Positions 27,971 to 38,193 of a stretch of 64,000 bases of DNA are shown piece by piece. Position 1 is the stretch's first letter. Every line of letters begins with the position of its first letter. The notes beneath the pieces were generated by a model. The model worked only from the letters and a program-made list of their open reading frames with translations. It ran no database searches and was not told the origin of the DNA. Source of the stretch: Mycolicibacterium parafortuitum (lineage in GTDB: Bacteria > Actinomycetota > Actinomycetes > Mycobacteriales > Mycobacteriaceae); the NCBI RefSeq assembly GCF_010725485.1, contig NZ_AP022598.1, positions 2,666,001 to 2,730,000 on the forward strand, read 5' to 3'. A program made the position numbers and the translations under genes.

Positions 27971-29260
27971 TCAGAGGGGAAGAGTGAGCGCGTCGGCGGG
28001 CCGGGCACCGCGACGTCCGCGAAGCGGATCGAAGGGGCGCGCGATCTCCGGCTGTTTGCCGGTGACGATGTGGTCGGCCAGCAGCCTGCCGCTGGCCGGG
28101 CCGTGCGCCAGACCCCACATGCCGTGTCCGCCGGCGACGTACACCGCGGCGCCGATCCGGCCGATCAGCGGTTTGCCGTCGTCGGTGACCGGGCGGGGGC
28201 CGACCCACAGGTCGGTGCGCTCGTCCCAGCGCACACCGTCGAGAAGTGGTGTCGCCGAGGCGATGATCGCGTCGATCCGGCGCGGCATCAGCGGTTCGGA
28301 GGGCCGGCGGAACTCCATCGTGCCCGCCACCCGGAGGCCGTCGCGGTACGGCGTGCACGCGACCCGCGCCTCGGGCAGATAGATCGGTCCGGGCAGCGCC
28401 CGGTCGACCGGCACCGTGAACGAGTAGCCGCGCCCGGCCTGCAGCCCGACCCGCACCCGCCGTCCGGTCAACGCAGGCAGCCACGCCCCGGTCGCGAGCA
28501 CGACCGCGTCGGCGCGCAGCGAGCGGCCACCGCGCAGCATCACCCGGGCGCCGTTCGTGGTACCCGAGACTCCGCGCACCTCGTCGGCGTGCAACGCGGC
28601 GCCGCGGGCGAGCACCGCGTCGCCGAGCGCGTGGGTGAATCGGCCCGGATCGACGAAACGCTGGTCGGCGACGTTGACCACGGCCGCGACCTGTTCGGAG
28701 GCCAGCGGCACCCGGTCGTGCAGCTCCGCACCGGTCAGGACCTCGGAGACGACGGGACCGTCCATCGCGTCGAGCTCGCGCAGGAACTCGTCGGCGCGGC
28801 GGACGTCGCGGAACGCGACCGCGAGCGCGGTATCGGTGACCGGGGCCTCGACGCCGTTGGCGACCAGCACGTCGAACGTCTCGATGGCCTCGGCGTTGAG
28901 CGCGGCGTTCGCCGCGACGGCGTGCCGCCACGCCGAGGGGCGGCTGTGCGCGGCGAAGCGCAGCAGGAACCGGGCCAGGGACAGATCGGCTCGCAGCGGG
29001 ATGTGCAGCGGCGCGGCGGGGTCGGCCAGCGCGTGCAGCCCCTCGCGCAGCACGGATGGCGAATTCAGGGGCGCGGTCAGCGCCGGGGACACCCAGCCGG
29101 CGTTGCCCCAGGAAGCCCCCGCCGCGACGCCGCCGCGGTCGATGACCGTCACCTCGACCCCGCGTTCCTGCAGGAACCAGGCCGTCGACAGACCGACGAT
29201 GCCGGCGCCCACGACGATCACAGATCGGGGACCGCTGTCCATCCCTGACCCGCCCAACAT
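27971..29260 (-). CDS. FAD-dependent D-amino-acid dehydrogenase-like oxidoreductase
   Basis: A 429-aa DAO-superfamily flavoprotein. FAD-binding motif SVIVVGAGIVGLSTAWFLQ, then GASWGNAGWVSPALTAPLNSP as in DadA, the middle VVLATGAWLPAL, and a C-terminal MWGLAHGPASGRLLAD preceded by YVAGGHG. DadA-type enzymes oxidise D-amino acids to 2-oxo acids at the membrane and pass electrons to quinone. The ATG at 29260 has GAGAGG upstream; a second ATG at 29242 also fits. It lies just downstream of a PucR-type regulator on the same strand, a plausible local regulator. Confidence 0.82.
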   Translation of the reverse strand: MLGGSGMDSGPRSVIVVGAGIVGLSTAWFLQERGVEVTVIDRGGVAAGASWGNAGWVSPALTAPLNSPSVLREGLHALADPAAPLHIPLRADLSLARFLLRFAAHSRPSAWRHAVAANAALNAEAIETFDVLVANGVEAPVTDTALAVAFRDVRRADEFLRELDAMDGPVVSEVLTGAELHDRVPLASEQVAAVVNVADQRFVDPGRFTHALGDAVLARGAALHADEVRGVSGTTNGARVMLRGGRSLRADAVVLATGAWLPALTGRRVRVGLQAGRGYSFTVPVDRALPGPIYLPEARVACTPYRDGLRVAGTMEFRRPSEPLMPRRIDAIIASATPLLDGVRWDERTDLWVGPRPVTDDGKPLIGRIGAAVYVAGGHGMWGLAHGPASGRLLADHIVTGKQPEIARPFDPLRGRRGARPADALTLPL

Positions 29261-29326
29261 CGCATGACCTCTCGTAAACCGGCACTGACGCCTTCATGGT
29301 GCGATGCGCGTACCGGCCCTGCGTTG

Positions 29327-29340
29327 TTGTGATCCGACAA
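29327..29340. promoter_or_regulatory. Possible regulator site upstream of the dehydrogenase gene
   Basis: TTGT-GATCCG-ACAA is a small inverted repeat in the 125-nt gap between the PucR gene and the dehydrogenase, with further GACAA half-sites nearby. It could be a PucR-family operator; the sequence alone cannot show this. Confidence 0.25.
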
Positions 29341-29385
29341 ACACTGGTGTGCAGAATGTGGCGCTGCGACAACGCGCCGGGCGGT

Positions 29386-30897
29386 TCAGTCCAGAACGGC
29401 CAGTTCGATGGTCATCGCGAACCGTTTGTTCGCGTCGTCGAGGTGCAGGTCGGTCAGCTCCGCCATCCGTTTCATCCGGTACCGGACGGTGTTCTCGTGC
29501 ACCCCGAGGCGTGCGGCGGTGCGACCGGGATCGCCGCTTTCGTGCAGCCAGGCGCGCAGGGTCTCGACATACGCGGTGCCGTGCTGCCGGTCGTGGTCGC
29601 GCAGTTCGGCCACGGCGCCGCGGTGCGGGGTGCGCCCCGACCGGGCCGCGGTCTTGAGCCGGCGCAGCAGCAGGTCGTCCCAGGATTCGTCGTAGGCCGG
29701 CGGTTCGGAGACCCCGGTGCTCTCCTGCAGCGCCAGGCATTCGTCGGCCTCGGTGCGCGCGACGGACAGCTCGGTCACCGTCGCGGGTGCGCTGATGCCG
29801 GCCCGCACGGTCAGCGGGCCGGGCAGCGTCGTGACCAGTGCGCCGACCCAGTCGCGCGCGACGGCGGCGGCTTCGGCGGCCAGCACGGTGTACACCGTCC
29901 CGTCGGCCAGCGCACTGCGCGACGGGCGCGACCACCCGAACCCCGCGGTGGCGCGTTCGAAGATCTGCAGCAGCGCCGAATGCGGGTTCGCGTCGTCGCG
30001 GGCCCGCAGCGCCACCACCCGCAGCGCCGCGGGCGGCAGGCCGAGGCGGCTGGCCACCGGCTCGGCGTCGGCGGCGCTCTCCAGCAGCCGCAACACCAGG
30101 TCCGACTCGACCTGGCGTTCCAGGTCGGCGCTGGCGCGTGACCGCAGCAGGTGCAGCGCGACGGTGTGCGCGCCGTCGGCGAGCGCCTGCCCCCGCGTCC
30201 CGGTCAGCGGTACCGGTGACGCGACCCAGATGGAGCCCAGCAGCTCCCGTCCCGCCCGCGCGGCCACCACCATCCGCCCGGTGAGCCCGACGCTGTCGTC
30301 ACCGGGGACGAACACCGGCTCGTCGGAGGCGCCCAGATGCGTGAACACGCCGTGCCGGTCGAACACCGCGCGTAGTTCTGGCGGCGCCTGACGGGAAAGG
30401 ATGGTCGCCGCGCGCGCCGGATCGGCGTCCTGCTGCCCGCGGGAGAACGCCAGCACCTGCGATGCCCGGTCCTCGATGACGACCGCGCCGCCGACGGCGC
30501 CGGCCAGGCTGTCGGCCAGCGCGAACAGATCGGTCGGCCCACGGCCCGACTCGGTTTCGCGGCCCTCCATCACCAGGCCGTAGACGATCGCGGCGAACTC
30601 GCTCCACGGCAGGGCCGAATCGACGACCAGCACGGCCACCCCGGCGGTGTCGAGTTCGGGAGCCGGGCCGCCGCCGCGGGTGAGCACGACGGCCGCCCGC
30701 GCGGCCCGGGCCCACTCCAGCGCCTCGGCGCTCGAGGCGGCGCCGATGGCCAGCAGCACGTCGCCGGACACCGTGCGGCCGTCGACGGCCTCGGGCAGCA
30801 CGACGCTGCGCAACTCGGTCTGTCGCTCCGCCGAACCGCCCTGCCAGCGCGCGCCGTAGCCGCCGAGGACGTTGATCAGGCGGTCCAGCGTGATCAC
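29386..30897 (-). CDS. PucR/CdaR-family transcriptional regulator
   Basis: A 503-aa regulator. N-terminal PucR-like region (~1-120), a central GGDEF-like/CdaR region (~260-390) and a C-terminal PucR helix-turn-helix (~440-500) with the typical GDPGRTAARLGVHENTVRYR. Such proteins respond to small metabolites and often control adjacent amino-acid or purine catabolism; the D-amino-acid dehydrogenase-like gene 125 nt downstream is the likely target. The ATG/GTG end at 30897 is 49 nt from the divergent TetR gene. Confidence 0.88.
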   Translation of the reverse strand: MITLDRLINVLGGYGARWQGGSAERQTELRSVVLPEAVDGRTVSGDVLLAIGAASSAEALEWARAARAAVVLTRGGGPAPELDTAGVAVLVVDSALPWSEFAAIVYGLVMEGRETESGRGPTDLFALADSLAGAVGGAVVIEDRASQVLAFSRGQQDADPARAATILSRQAPPELRAVFDRHGVFTHLGASDEPVFVPGDDSVGLTGRMVVAARAGRELLGSIWVASPVPLTGTRGQALADGAHTVALHLLRSRASADLERQVESDLVLRLLESAADAEPVASRLGLPPAALRVVALRARDDANPHSALLQIFERATAGFGWSRPSRSALADGTVYTVLAAEAAAVARDWVGALVTTLPGPLTVRAGISAPATVTELSVARTEADECLALQESTGVSEPPAYDESWDDLLLRRLKTAARSGRTPHRGAVAELRDHDRQHGTAYVETLRAWLHESGDPGRTAARLGVHENTVRYRMKRMAELTDLHLDDANKRFAMTIELAVLD

Positions 30898-30933
30898 GGG
30901 TTGACGCTACCTCGGATCGGTGACCTCAGCGTC

Positions 30934-30939
30934 TACCCT
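30934..30939 (+). promoter_or_regulatory. -10 element of the TetR gene
   Basis: TACCCT followed by 7 nt and GTG at 30947, again predicting transcription start on the start codon. Confidence 0.5.
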
Positions 30940-30946
30940 GAGACGC

Positions 30947-31600
30947 GTGGCCGTGCCGCATAAGTCCGACAGCCCCGAGGTCCATGTGCGTGCGCCGCGC
31001 GCACGGATGACCGGCACCGAACGGCGCCAGCAGCTGATCGAGATCGCCAAGTCGCTGTTCGCCGAGCGTGGCTTCGACGGCACGTCGATCGAAGAGATCG
31101 CGTTGCGCGCCAACGTGTCCAAACCGGTCGTCTACGAACACTTCGGCGGCAAGGAAGGGCTGTACGCCGTCGTCGTCGACCGGGAGATGTCGGCGCTGCT
31201 CGACGGCATCACGTCCTCGCTGGCCGACAACCGCTCCCGGGTGCGGGTCGAGCGGGTCGCGCTGGCGCTTTTGACCTACGTCGAGGAACGCACCGACGGA
31301 TTCCGGATCCTGATCCGCGACTCGCCGGCCAGCATCACCCAGGGCACCTACTCGACGCTGCTCAACGATGCGGTCAGCCAGGTCGCCTCGATCCTGGCCG
31401 GTGATTTCTCCCGCCGCGGACTCGACCCCGACCTCGCGCCGCTCTACGCGCAGGCGCTGGTCGGTTCGGTGTCGATGGCCGCGCAGTGGTGGCTCGACGT
31501 GCGCGAACCGAAAAAGGAGGTCGTCGCCGCGCATCTGGTCAACCTGTGCTGGAACGGCCTGACGCACCTGGAGTCCGATCCGGTGCTGCACGAGGAATAG
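30947..31600 (+). CDS. TetR-family transcriptional regulator (Rv1019-like)
   Basis: A 217-aa repressor-type protein. The N-terminal helix-turn-helix is TSIEEIALRANVSKPVVYEH followed by FGGKEGLYAVVVDRE, preceded by a basic stretch (RAPRARMTGTERRQQL). The C-terminal ~140 residues form the ligand-binding and dimer part. The GTG at 30947 is favoured by the TACCCT box; GTG at 30953 is also possible. It occupies the Rv1019 position before mfd. No palindromic operator is obvious in the 49-nt divergent gap. Confidence 0.9.
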   Translation: MAVPHKSDSPEVHVRAPRARMTGTERRQQLIEIAKSLFAERGFDGTSIEEIALRANVSKPVVYEHFGGKEGLYAVVVDREMSALLDGITSSLADNRSRVRVERVALALLTYVEERTDGFRILIRDSPASITQGTYSTLLNDAVSQVASILAGDFSRRGLDPDLAPLYAQALVGSVSMAAQWWLDVREPKKEVVAAHLVNLCWNGLTHLESDPVLHEE

Positions 31601-31604
31601 CCCC

Positions 31605-32111
31605 TCACGGGTCGGGGCTGGACGCCGGGGTCGACCAGTTGACGCCGAGTGCGTTCGCGGTCGCTTCGTCGACGTTGTCGAACTGGGTCAGCAGCGCGGT
31701 GAAGCAGTCCGTATAGCTCGCGCAGACGGCCGGGGTGAGCAGTTGCATCGTCCCGAACGGCCGCACCAGCGGGGCCACCGTGCCGTCGTCGTCGACCTTG
31801 CCGCCGAGCTTGATGACCTGGTCTCTCATCGGCAGGATCTGCTCGCGCAGCGCGGTCAGGTTCGCCCCGGCGCCGGCCAGCGCGCGCTGCATCGCGGTCA
31901 GCCGCGCGGACAGCGCCGTCAGCCGCGCGATACCGGTGTCGGCCGCCGTGCCCGCGGTGTCGGTCTCCGGCCATCCCGCGCGCAGCGCCGTCAGCGCCCG
32001 CCGCTGTGCGTCGACGGTGGAGGTGAGGGTGGTCGCCGCGGCGGCCAGCGAGGCGGCGGTGTCGGTGAGCCGCTGCGGTGCGCTGGCCTCGACGACCGAG
32101 ATCGTGACCAC
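31605..32111 (-). CDS. Uncharacterised helical protein
   Basis: A 168-aa protein of no recognised family. Residues ~10-110 are Ala/Thr/Leu-rich heptad-like helices ([37 protein letters not shown]) with an AGW turn between, reminiscent of the helical hairpins of WXG100 or ESX-secreted proteins, but no YxxxD/E export signal is placed as expected. The C-terminal part has two cysteines (AVCASYTDCF). The GTG at 32109-32111 has GGGAGG upstream. Its stop lies 4 nt from the convergent TetR stop. Confidence 0.6.
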   Translation of the reverse strand: MVTISVVEASAPQRLTDTAASLAAAATTLTSTVDAQRRALTALRAGWPETDTAGTAADTGIARLTALSARLTAMQRALAGAGANLTALREQILPMRDQVIKLGGKVDDDGTVAPLVRPFGTMQLLTPAVCASYTDCFTALLTQFDNVDEATANALGVNWSTPASSPDP

Positions 32112-32221
32112 CGGCAGCCTCCCCGCGCGAATGTCTGACGCTGCGAAGCTAACACCGCCGCGGACGGCCTCCGTGCACCAATTTCTGGCTGTGCCGGGCA
32201 GTGCCTACGATGGAAGACATC

Positions 32222-35200
32222 ATGACCGCATCGGGGACCGTCGACGTCCACACCCCGATCGCGGGCCTCGTCGAGCTGGCGCTGCGTGATCCCTGCCTGC
32301 AGGAGATCGCCCGCCGTTCCGCCGACCGGCCCGCCGATCTCCACCTCGTCGGGCCGGCCAGCGCCCGTCTGTTCGCCGCGTCCGCGCTCGCCCAGTCCGG
32401 GCTGCTGCTGGTGGTCACCGCGACCGGCCGCGAAGCCGACGACCTGACCGCCGAACTGCGCGGCGTCTACGGCGACACCGTCGCGATGTTCCCGTCCTGG
32501 GAGACGCTGCCGCACGAGCGGCTGTCCCCGGGGGTGGACACCGTCGGTGCGCGGATGATGCTGCTGCGCCGGCTGGCCTTCCCGGACGACGCGCGCCTGG
32601 GCCCGCCGCTGCGGGTCGTGGTGACCACGGCGCGGTCGCTGCTGCAGCCGATGGCGCCCGATCTGGCCCAGATCGAGCCGGTGACGCTGACGGTCGGGCA
32701 GGAGGCCGAGTTCGACGCGATCGTCGCGCGGCTGGTCGACCTGGCCTACACGCGCGTCGACATGGTCGGCAAGCGTGGTGAATTCGCGGTGCGCGGAGGC
32801 ATTCTCGACGTCTTCCCGCCGACCGCCGAACATCCGGTGCGCATCGAGTTCTGGGGCGACGAGGTCTCGGAGATGCGGATGTTCTCGATCGCCGACCAGC
32901 GCTCGATTCCGGAGATCGAGATCGACACGATGATCGCCGTCGCGTGCCGCGAGGTGCTGCTGACCCCTGACGTACGCGACCGTGCGGCCGCACTCGCCAA
33001 GGAGCACCCGGCCCAGGAGAACAACGTCGTCGGCAGCGTGCCCGACATGCTGGCCAAGCTGGCCGAGGGCATCCCGGTCGACGGGATGGAGGCGTTGCTT
33101 CCGCTGCTGCGACCGAGCGACTTCGCGACACTGCCCGATCTGCTGCCCGCGGGCACCCCGCTGTTGGTGTGCGACCCGGAGAAGGTGCGCACCAGGGCCG
33201 CCGACCTGATCAAGACCGGCCGGGAGTTCCTGGAGGCGTCGTGGTCGGTGGCCGCGGTCGGCGGGGACGCCCCGATCGACATCGAGGCGCTCGGCGCCTC
33301 CGGGTACGTCGGCTACGACGACGCCCGTGAGGCCGCCCGGGCGGGCGGGCACCCGTGGTGGACGCTGAGCCAGCTCGACAGCGGTTCGGACGAATCGACG
33401 GCCCTCGACATCAGGCCCGCGCCGTCGGCCCGCGGCCAGCAACACAATCTCGACGAGATCTTCGCGATGCTGCGCGCGCACGTCGCGACCGGCGGCTACG
33501 GCGCGGTCGTCGCCCCCGGTACGGGCACCTGCCAGCGCGTGGTCGAGCAGCTGGCCGAAAGTGACACGCCGGCAGCGATTCTGGAGCCCGGAGACACCCC
33601 GAAGGAGGGTGTGGTCGGGGTGATCAAGGGGCCGCTGCACGACGGCGTGGTGATCCCGGGTGCCAACCTCGTGGTGATCACCGAGACCGACCTGACCGGC
33701 AACCGGGCCGCCGCGACCGAAGGCAAGAAGCTTGCGGCCAAGCGGCGCAACGTCGTCGACCCGCTCGCATTGACCGCCGGAGACCTCGTCGTGCACGACC
33801 AGCACGGCATCGGGCGCTTCGTCGAGATGACCGAACGGGTGGTCGGCGGCGCGCGCCGCGAGTACCTGGTGCTGGAGTACGCCTCGAGCAAGCGCGGGGG
33901 CGGCACCGACAAGCTCTACGTGCCGATGGACTCGCTGGACCAGCTGTCGCGGTATGTCGGCGGTGAGGCGCCGACGCTGTCGCGGCTCGGCGGCAGCGAC
34001 TGGGCGAACACGAAAACCAAAGCGCGCCGGGCGGTTCGGGAGATCGCCGCCGAACTGGTGACGCTGTACGCGAAGCGGCAGGCGTCGCCCGGGCACGCGT
34101 TCGCCCCCGATACGCCGTGGCAGACCGAGATGGAGGACGCGTTCGGGTTCACCGAGACCGTCGACCAGCTCACCGCGATCACCGAGGTCAAATCCGATAT
34201 GGAGAAGCCGGTCCCGATGGACCGGGTGATCTGCGGTGACGTCGGCTACGGCAAGACCGAGATCGCGGTGCGCGCGGCGTTCAAGGCCGTGCAGGACGGT
34301 AAGCAGGTCGCGGTGCTGGTGCCCACCACGCTGCTGGCCGAACAGCATCTGCAGACGTTCACCGCGCGGATGGCCGGGTTCCCCGTCACCGTCAGGGGGC
34401 TGTCGCGGTTCACCGATCCGGCGCAGTCGCGCGCGACGATGGAGGGCATGAAGGACGGGTCGGTCGACATCGTCATCGGCACCCACCGCCTGCTGCAGAC
34501 CGGGGTGACGTGGAAGGACCTCGGCCTGGTGATCGTCGACGAGGAGCAGCGTTTCGGCGTCGAGCACAAGGAGCACATCAAGTCGATGCGCACCCACGTC
34601 GACGTGCTGACGATGAGCGCCACCCCGATCCCGCGCACGCTGGAGATGAGCCTGGCCGGCATCCGGGAGATGTCGACGATCCTGACGCCGCCCGAGGAGC
34701 GCTACCCGGTGCTGACGTACGTCGGCCCGCACGACGACAAGCAGGTCGCGGCCGCGCTGCGGCGTGAGATGCTGCGCGACGGGCAGGCGTTCTACATCCA
34801 CAACCGGGTCCGCACCATCGACTCGGCGGCGGCCAAGGTGCGCCAGCTGGTGCCCGAGGCGCGGGTGGTGGTCGCGCACGGCCAGATGCCGGAGGAGCAG
34901 CTGGAGAAGACCGTCGAGGGGTTCTGGAACCGCGAGTACGACATCCTGGTGTGCACCACGATCGTCGAGACGGGACTGGACATCTCGAACGCGAACACGT
35001 TGATCGTCGAACGCGCCGACACGTTCGGGCTGTCGCAGCTGCACCAGCTGCGCGGCCGGGTCGGTCGTTCGCGTGAGCGCGGGTACGCGTATTTCCTGTA
35101 TCCGCCCGAGGTTCCGTTGACCGAGACCGCCTACGACCGGCTGGCCACGATCGCGCAGAACAACGAACTCGGCGCCGGTATGGCGGTCGCGATGAAGGAC

Positions 35201-35821
35201 CTGGAGATCCGCGGCGCCGGAAACGTGCTGGGCGCCGAGCAATCCGGGCACGTCGCCGGCGTCGGTTTCGACCTGTACGTGCGGCTGGTCGGTGAGGCGG
35301 TGGAGGCCTACCGGGCCGCCGCGGACGGCAAAACCGTTGCGACACCGGAGGAACCGAAGGACGTCAGGATCGATCTGCCGGTCGACGCGCACTTCCCGCC
35401 GGATTACATCGGCAGCGACCGGCTGCGCCTGGAGGCGTACCGCCGGCTCGCCGCGGCACCGGACGACAAGAGCGTCGACTCGGTGATCGAGGAGCTGACC
35501 GACCGGTACGGCCCGCTGCCCGAATCTGCGCTGCTGCTGGTCGCGGTCGCCCGGTTGCGGCTGCTGGCCCGCGCGCACGGGATCACCGAGATCGGTGCGG
35601 TGTCGGCGGCGGCGTCGACGCTGCGGGTGTCGCCGCTGACGCTGCCGGATTCGGCGCAGCTGAGGCTCAAGAGGCTCTACGCCGGGGCGAACTACCGCGC
35701 GACCACCTCGACCGTGCAGGTGCCGATCCCGCGGGCGGGTTCGGGTGTCGGGTCCCCGCGGATCCGCGACCTGGAACTGGTGGACTTCGTCGCCGGGCTG
35801 ATCAAGGTGCTGCACGAGTAG
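32222..35821 (+). CDS. mfd: Transcription-repair coupling factor Mfd
   Basis: A 1199-aa ATP-dependent translocase that removes stalled RNA polymerase at DNA lesions and recruits UvrA. Domains in order: UvrB-homology modules (~1-350, [20 protein letters not shown]), D3, the RNA-polymerase-interacting domain (~480-545, [17 protein letters not shown]), and a RecG-like motor (~600-960) with [45 protein letters not shown] and [16 protein letters not shown]. The TRCF C-terminal domain D7 follows (~1020-1150). The ATG at 32222 gives the native MTASG...[11 protein letters not shown] start; a TACGAT box 10 nt before it would place an earlier GTG upstream of the promoter. Equivalent of Rv1020. Confidence 0.97.
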   Translation: MTASGTVDVHTPIAGLVELALRDPCLQEIARRSADRPADLHLVGPASARLFAASALAQSGLLLVVTATGREADDLTAELRGVYGDTVAMFPSWETLPHERLSPGVDTVGARMMLLRRLAFPDDARLGPPLRVVVTTARSLLQPMAPDLAQIEPVTLTVGQEAEFDAIVARLVDLAYTRVDMVGKRGEFAVRGGILDVFPPTAEHPVRIEFWGDEVSEMRMFSIADQRSIPEIEIDTMIAVACREVLLTPDVRDRAAALAKEHPAQENNVVGSVPDMLAKLAEGIPVDGMEALLPLLRPSDFATLPDLLPAGTPLLVCDPEKVRTRAADLIKTGREFLEASWSVAAVGGDAPIDIEALGASGYVGYDDAREAARAGGHPWWTLSQLDSGSDESTALDIRPAPSARGQQHNLDEIFAMLRAHVATGGYGAVVAPGTGTCQRVVEQLAESDTPAAILEPGDTPKEGVVGVIKGPLHDGVVIPGANLVVITETDLTGNRAAATEGKKLAAKRRNVVDPLALTAGDLVVHDQHGIGRFVEMTERVVGGARREYLVLEYASSKRGGGTDKLYVPMDSLDQLSRYVGGEAPTLSRLGGSDWANTKTKARRAVREIAAELVTLYAKRQASPGHAFAPDTPWQTEMEDAFGFTETVDQLTAITEVKSDMEKPVPMDRVICGDVGYGKTEIAVRAAFKAVQDGKQVAVLVPTTLLAEQHLQTFTARMAGFPVTVRGLSRFTDPAQSRATMEGMKDGSVDIVIGTHRLLQTGVTWKDLGLVIVDEEQRFGVEHKEHIKSMRTHVDVLTMSATPIPRTLEMSLAGIREMSTILTPPEERYPVLTYVGPHDDKQVAAALRREMLRDGQAFYIHNRVRTIDSAAAKVRQLVPEARVVVAHGQMPEEQLEKTVEGFWNREYDILVCTTIVETGLDISNANTLIVERADTFGLSQLHQLRGRVGRSRERGYAYFLYPPEVPLTETAYDRLATIAQNNELGAGMAVAMKDLEIRGAGNVLGAEQSGHVAGVGFDLYVRLVGEAVEAYRAAADGKTVATPEEPKDVRIDLPVDAHFPPDYIGSDRLRLEAYRRLAAAPDDKSVDSVIEELTDRYGPLPESALLLVAVARLRLLARAHGITEIGAVSAAASTLRVSPLTLPDSAQLRLKRLYAGANYRATTSTVQVPIPRAGSGVGSPRIRDLELVDFVAGLIKVLHE

Positions 35822-35859
35822 TGCCCTGCGCCCCGGCAAAGCTGATATAACCGACTGCG

Positions 35860-36798
35860 ATGACCGTCGTTCTCGTCGACCCACGCCGCCCGTCGCTGGT
35901 GCCTGTCGACGCGATCGGACTGCTCGGCGGTGACGTCCAGTACACCGAGGAGATGCCGATCAAGGTGCCGTGGTCGTTGCCCGCGGCCCGGCCGGCCTAC
36001 ACCGGTGATCCGGCCGAGGTGCTGCTGTCGTCGGACCCGCAGCACCCGTCGGTGCGCGAGCGGATCGCCGCGGGGGAGCGGGTGATCTCGGCGCCGGCCG
36101 CGCAGCCCGGTGAACGCCTCGTCGACGCGGTGGCGATGATGGACAAGCTGCGCACCGCCGGGCCGTGGGAGAGCCAACAGACGCACGACTCGTTGCGGCG
36201 GTATCTGCTGGAAGAGACCTACGAGCTGTTCGACGCGGTGCACGGCGGAGACCTGACCGAGCTGCGTGACGAACTCGGCGACGTGCTGCTGCAGGTGCTG
36301 TTCCACGCCCGCATCGCCCAGGAGAGTCCCGCGGCGGCCTTCGACATCGACGACGTCGCCGACGCGCTGGTGCGCAAGCTCGGCAACAGGGTGCCGGCAG
36401 TGCTTGCCGGGGAAGCGATCTCGCTCGAGGACCAGTTGGCGCAGTGGGAGCAGCGCAAGGCACTGGAACGCTCGTCGCGGCAGTCCTGCATGGACGACAT
36501 CCCGACCGCGCAGCCGTCGCTCGCGTTGGCGCAGAAGGTGCTCGCGCGCGCCGAGACGGCGGGGCTGCCGGCCGATCTGATCCCGGACGCGGTCACCAGG
36601 GTCACCGTGGCAGCCGACTTCGACGCCGAAAGCGCGTTACGCACAGCGGTTCTTGAGTTCATGGACGTGGTGCGCACCGCCGAGCGGGCCGCGGCCTCCG
36701 CTCGGCGACGAGACGATGTCGCCGAGGAGCTCGACGTGGCCCCGCACGGCGCGTTCACCGCCGACGAGTGGCGGGCGGCGTGGCCGCCGCGCCAGTAG
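35860..36798 (+). CDS. mazG: Nucleoside triphosphate pyrophosphohydrolase MazG
   Basis: A 312-aa all-alpha NTP pyrophosphatase that hydrolyses non-canonical NTPs to NMP and PPi. The MazG core lies at ~90-200: LVDAVAMMDKLRTAGPWESQ, then the metal-binding LLEETYELFDAV and ELRDELGDVLLQVLFHARIA. The N-terminal ~80 residues are an actinobacterial extension. The ATG is preceded by TATAAC with an 8-nt spacer, so the leader is at most a few bases. It follows mfd by 38 nt, as Rv1021 follows Rv1020. Confidence 0.95.
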   Translation: MTVVLVDPRRPSLVPVDAIGLLGGDVQYTEEMPIKVPWSLPAARPAYTGDPAEVLLSSDPQHPSVRERIAAGERVISAPAAQPGERLVDAVAMMDKLRTAGPWESQQTHDSLRRYLLEETYELFDAVHGGDLTELRDELGDVLLQVLFHARIAQESPAAAFDIDDVADALVRKLGNRVPAVLAGEAISLEDQLAQWEQRKALERSSRQSCMDDIPTAQPSLALAQKVLARAETAGLPADLIPDAVTRVTVAADFDAESALRTAVLEFMDVVRTAERAAASARRRDDVAEELDVAPHGAFTADEWRAAWPPRQ

Positions 36799-36811
36799 CC
36801 CTCGGTGCCAG

Positions 36812-36860
36812 ATCCACCTTTTGCAGGTCTGCACTCGCACTTCGTCTGCAAAAGGTGGAT
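36812..36860. repeat. Palindromic repeat at a convergent junction (copy E)
   Basis: Arms ATCCACCTTTTGCAG (36812-36826) and CTGCAAAAGGTGGAT (36846-36860) are perfectly complementary over 15 bp, with a 19-nt loop containing ACTCGCACTTC. Stem sequence differs from copies A-D, but the loop motif matches those of copies B and C. It fills the convergent gap between mazG and efeB. Confidence 0.88.
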
Positions 36861-36867
36861 TTCAAGG

Positions 36868-38193
36868 TCAGTCGAACAGCGACGAACCCCAGAACGACGA
36901 CGTGTCACCCTCGGAAAGCCCTGGCGGGCAGGCGAACACCGCTGAGCTCGTCGGGGTGACGTACTCGTTCATGGCGTCGTTGCGCGAGATCGCGTTCTGC
37001 ATCGGGACGAACTGGGTGACCGGGTTGCGCACGAACGCGATGAAGAACAGCCCCGCGTCCAGGTGCCCGAACCCGTCGGACCCGTCGGTGAAGTTGTAAC
37101 CGCGACGCAGGATCTCGATGCCGCCGAGGTTCTGCGGCGACGCCAGCCGCACATGGGCGAGCGTGTCGATCAGCGGCTCGTCCTTGTCGTTGGTGAGGTC
37201 GAAGTCCAGTTCCTCGAACTCGTCGGTGAGCCCCATCGGCGCCCCGCTGCCCTTCTGCCGCCCGACCACCCGTTCCTGCTCCAGCAGCGTCGTGCGGTCC
37301 CACTGCTCGATCCGCATCCGGATGCGGCGCGCGACCAGGTAGGACCCGCCGGTCAGCCAGGCCGGTCCGTCACCGTCGGCGACCCAGACGAACTTGTTCA
37401 GCTTGTCGGTCTCGTCGGAGCGCAGGTTCGCCGTTCCGTCCTTGAACCCGAACAGGTTTCGCGGGGTGGACTGCTCCCGGGTGGTCGACGACGTGCGCCC
37501 GAAACCCAGCTGGGAGTACCGCACCGCGACGGTGCCGAACCCGATGCGGGCCAGGTTGCGGATCGCGTGCACCGCGACCTGCGGGTCGTTGGAACAGGCC
37601 TGCACGACGATGTCGCCGCCGCTGCGGGCGGGGTCGATCTTCTCGTTGGGGAACTTCGGCAGGTCCACCAGCGCGTCGGGCTTCTTGTCCGCGATGCCGA
37701 ACCGGTCGACGCCGTCCTTGACGAAGAACGACGGGCCGAAGCCGATGGTCAGCGTCAGCTGCGACGGGGGCAGGCCGAGCGCCTCACCGGTGTCCGTCGG
37801 TGGCGAGTACGGATTCTGGCCGGTGGCGCCGTTGGGGAACGCCTCCTTGCCCTGGGTCATCCGCTCGGCCATCTCGGTCCAGTCGGCGAGCATCTTGATC
37901 ACGTCGTCGCGGCTGCGGGTCGTCACGTCGAACGTCGCGAAATGCATGCGGTCCTGGGCCTCGGTGACGATGCCCGCCTGGTGCGGCCCGCGGAACGGCA
38001 CCGCGGCATGCAGGTGATCCGCCGACTGGGCCGCGGTCGCGCGCCCGGCGAACGCACCGGCACCGGCCGCGCCGACCACCGCGGCGGTCACCCCGGCCGC
38101 GCCGAACAGTTTGCGCCGGCTCAGCCCCGGCTTCTCGGGCTGGGGCTGAGCCTGGGCGTCCTCGTTATTGGGGTTATTGGGGTGCGATGACAC
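36868..38193 (-). CDS. efeB: Deferrochelatase/peroxidase EfeB (DyP type)
   Basis: A 441-aa Tat-exported haem peroxidase of the EfeUOB iron-uptake system. The twin-arginine signal is SRRKLFGAAG near residue 25 with a hydrophobic run after it. The DyP hallmark GFKDGTANL near residue 250 supplies the distal Asp, with an axial His expected in the VHAIRNLARIG/AHVRLASP regions, and GLFFIAFVRNP follows. In E. coli EfeB acts with EfeO to oxidise ferrous iron or strip haem iron outside the membrane. Its start overlaps efeO by 20 bp, in the order efeU-efeO-efeB. Confidence 0.95.
   Translation of the reverse strand: MSSHPNNPNNEDAQAQPQPEKPGLSRRKLFGAAGVTAAVVGAAGAGAFAGRATAAQSADHLHAAVPFRGPHQAGIVTEAQDRMHFATFDVTTRSRDDVIKMLADWTEMAERMTQGKEAFPNGATGQNPYSPPTDTGEALGLPPSQLTLTIGFGPSFFVKDGVDRFGIADKKPDALVDLPKFPNEKIDPARSGGDIVVQACSNDPQVAVHAIRNLARIGFGTVAVRYSQLGFGRTSSTTREQSTPRNLFGFKDGTANLRSDETDKLNKFVWVADGDGPAWLTGGSYLVARRIRMRIEQWDRTTLLEQERVVGRQKGSGAPMGLTDEFEELDFDLTNDKDEPLIDTLAHVRLASPQNLGGIEILRRGYNFTDGSDGFGHLDAGLFFIAFVRNPVTQFVPMQNAISRNDAMNEYVTPTSSAVFACPPGLSEGDTSSFWGSSLFD

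Noticed and set aside
32201..32221. Earlier in-frame start for mfd
   Set aside because: It would lie upstream of the TACGAT box and add seven residues unlike other Mfd proteins.
31991..35884. A ~1300-codon minus-strand open frame opposite mfd
   Set aside because: It is the antisense of mfd; its translation is Arg/His/Asp/Gly-rich without domains, as expected for a GC-rich shadow frame.
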